This document shows, piece by piece, positions 42,962-43,820 of a stretch of 43,820 bases of DNA. The stretch is from CAYLNK01 sp964384675 (GTDB taxonomy: Bacteria; Acidobacteriota; Thermoanaerobaculia; UBA5066), in NCBI GenBank assembly GCA_964384675.1, contig CAYLNK010000012.1, positions 1 through 43,820 of the forward strand, in the 5' to 3' direction. Both the position numbers and the translations under genes were made by a program. Every line of letters starts with the position of its first letter. The first letter of the stretch is position 1. The notes beneath the pieces were generated by a model. It saw nothing but the letters and a program-made list of their open reading frames with translations, was not told the DNA's origin and did not search any database.

Positions 42962-43635
42962 ATGGGATCGACGCCTCTGGAACGGGATCGACCTCGGACG
43001 GACGCAGCCCAACCGGGGGCGCTCCGCCCCCCGTACCCCCAGGGGACTCGAGCCCGCGAGTACCTTCACAGGCTCTCGGTTCCGCTCCTCCCCTTCCCCG
43101 GCGGCGCCTCTTCGCTCCTCGCCCGTGCCGAGACCGAAACGTTCCTCTTCGCGGAAACGCGGCACGACCCGGACACCCGCCTCTCCGCGCACGCCCACGA
43201 GAACGCCACGGTGACCGTGCTCCTCGACGGCCACTCCGAGGAGCGGGCGCCCGGAACGCCACGGCACTTCCACCTCGGTCGCGGCTGCGTCCTCTTCCGC
43301 CCTCCCGGCGCGGCGCACGTGGACCGCTTCGGGCCCGAGGGCTGCGCGAACCTGGAGATCGAGGTCGTTCCCGCCGGGCTCGACGCCCTGCGCCGCCACA
43401 CCGATGTCTTCGACTCGCACGCCTACCAGACCGCCCCCGAGCTGATGCGGACGGTGCGGCGCATCCGGGCCGAGCTGGCCCGGCCGGCACCCGGCCGCGC
43501 GCTCGCCCTCGAGGGCCTGGCCCTGGAGCTTCTCGCCACCGCGTCCCGCGGCGGCCCTTCCGGAGATCGCGCGGGCGGAGGCGGATCCGCGCCGCCGAGG
43601 TGGCTCGTCCGGGTCCGCGACCTCCTCCACGAACG
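42962..43635 (+). CDS. AraC-type regulator, sensor region only, cut by a chimeric join
   Basis: From the ATG at 42962 the plus strand is open to the window edge, with no stop. Residues about 60-120 look like a cupin sensor domain (LSAHAHENATVTVLLDGHSE ... GRGCVLFRPPGAAHVDRFGP). PRWLVRVRDLLHERQAEP, near residue 215-230, is the helix before the DNA-binding domain of AraC proteins, which should go on as F-A-E-P-L-S-L-A-E. After about 43635-43650 the reading becomes low-complexity (a run of alanines) and unlike AraC; the DNA there reads better as a kinase on the other strand. So the gene is probably truncated by an assembly join or a rearrangement. The start codon is uncertain: the first 30 residues are Pro/Arg-rich and may not be translated. 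Confidence 0.7.
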
Positions 43636-43820
43636 ACAGGCCGAGCCCGCTGCTGCGGCTGCCGCCATCCGGCCGCGCCAGCGAGTAGAAGCGCGCGAAC
43701 ACACGGTCGCGTGCGTAATCGGGCACGCCGGGGCCGTGGTCACGGACTTCGATGACGATGCATTCGCCGTCGCGTCGCGCGCCGATCCGCACCTCCCCGC
43801 CCTTCGGCGAGAACGCGATG
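43617..43820 (-). CDS. CreC-like sensor histidine kinase, ATPase-domain fragment
   Basis: The minus strand from the window edge reads IAFSPKGGEVRIGARRDGE, then VRDHGPGVPDYARDRVFARF with YSLARPDGG, then SSGLGLSFVEEVA. These are the N-box end, G1 box and G2 box of an HATPase domain; the PDYA-RVF-RFYSL and SSGLGL-FV-EVA strings resemble CreC. The homology ends near 43617, where the next residues should continue as a helix and HGG. Both the 5' part (beyond the edge) and the 3' end are missing. Codon choice (GAA, GAT, GCA, AGC, CGT) differs from the GAG/GAC/GCC/CGG habit of the rest of the window, suggesting a different source genome. Confidence 0.75.

Noticed and set aside
42961..43755. Other plus- and minus-strand frames over the AraC/kinase end
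   Set aside because: Their translations are compositionally biased, while the frame at 42962 shows a cupin and the AraC helix, and the minus frame at 43820 shows kinase boxes.
1..43820. CRISPR arrays, insertion sequences, integrases, toxin-antitoxin pairs or phage genes
   Set aside because: I looked for regular short repeats with unique spacers, transposase DDE motifs and small overlapping gene pairs of known toxin families and saw none. The only regular repeats are coding propeller units.

Overview
The window is very GC-rich DNA, by eye near 70% G+C apart from one AT-rich patch around 15040-15180. It is densely coded, with no gap between genes above 300 bases. I find no rRNA, tRNA, CRISPR array, insertion sequence or phage gene. 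Several features point to an Acidobacteriota-like genome, probably a metagenome contig: LW-type propeller sensor proteins, a VPS10/PKD secreted protein, an ABC-permease/M1-peptidase fusion and an ECF42-type sigma factor. This placement is inference; Gemmatimonadota or Myxococcota are not excluded.

Layout. 1-6311 (minus) is a tight operon: universal stress protein, P2-type cation ATPase, and the [2Fe-2S] and molybdopterin subunits of a Tat-exported oxidoreductase, then the first codons of another gene. 6410-10641 (minus) holds an FAD oxidoreductase of the SelD-associated type and a propeller-sensing diguanylate cyclase. 10732-14901 (minus) is a large secreted Asp-box/PKD protein behind an AT-rich upstream region. 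15160-20077 has a divergent pair: a SAM methyltransferase and a hybrid histidine kinase with 14 LW propeller units. 20079-21709 (minus) is an ECF42 sigma factor with its DGPF/YCII partner and a promoter that looks self-recognised. 21884-23293 (minus) is a MATE exporter.

23381-27183 (plus) carries an exported protein of unknown function and then a sulfur module: persulfide dioxygenase-rhodanese fusion and two half-size YeeE/YedE membrane proteins. 27272-31416 (plus) has a six-bladed tectonin-like secreted protein, a second ECF sigma factor, a small membrane protein, an NAPE-PLD-like metallo-hydrolase and an exported protein with a duplicated Trp motif. 31437-33353 (minus) is a YbiT-type ABC-F ATPase. 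33428-41124 (plus) is a block of two ABC systems. The first is a YtrA-type GntR repressor, ATPase and permease with stop/start overlaps and a recognisable operator on the promoter. The second is an ATPase with an ABC-2 permease fused to an M1 metallopeptidase. The block ends at a strong hairpin. 41183-42924 (minus) has a small secreted protein and an EamA exporter.

The last 200 bases look chimeric. An AraC-type gene on the plus strand runs, through about 20 shared bases, into the reverse strand of a CreC-like kinase with different codon use. This is most simply an assembly join. The best candidates for new biology are the YtrA-like/ABC-M1 block with its operator, the ECF42 module with a CTG start and cognate promoter, the stress protein/P-ATPase/molybdo-oxidoreductase operon, and the tectonin propeller with its A-B superrepeat.
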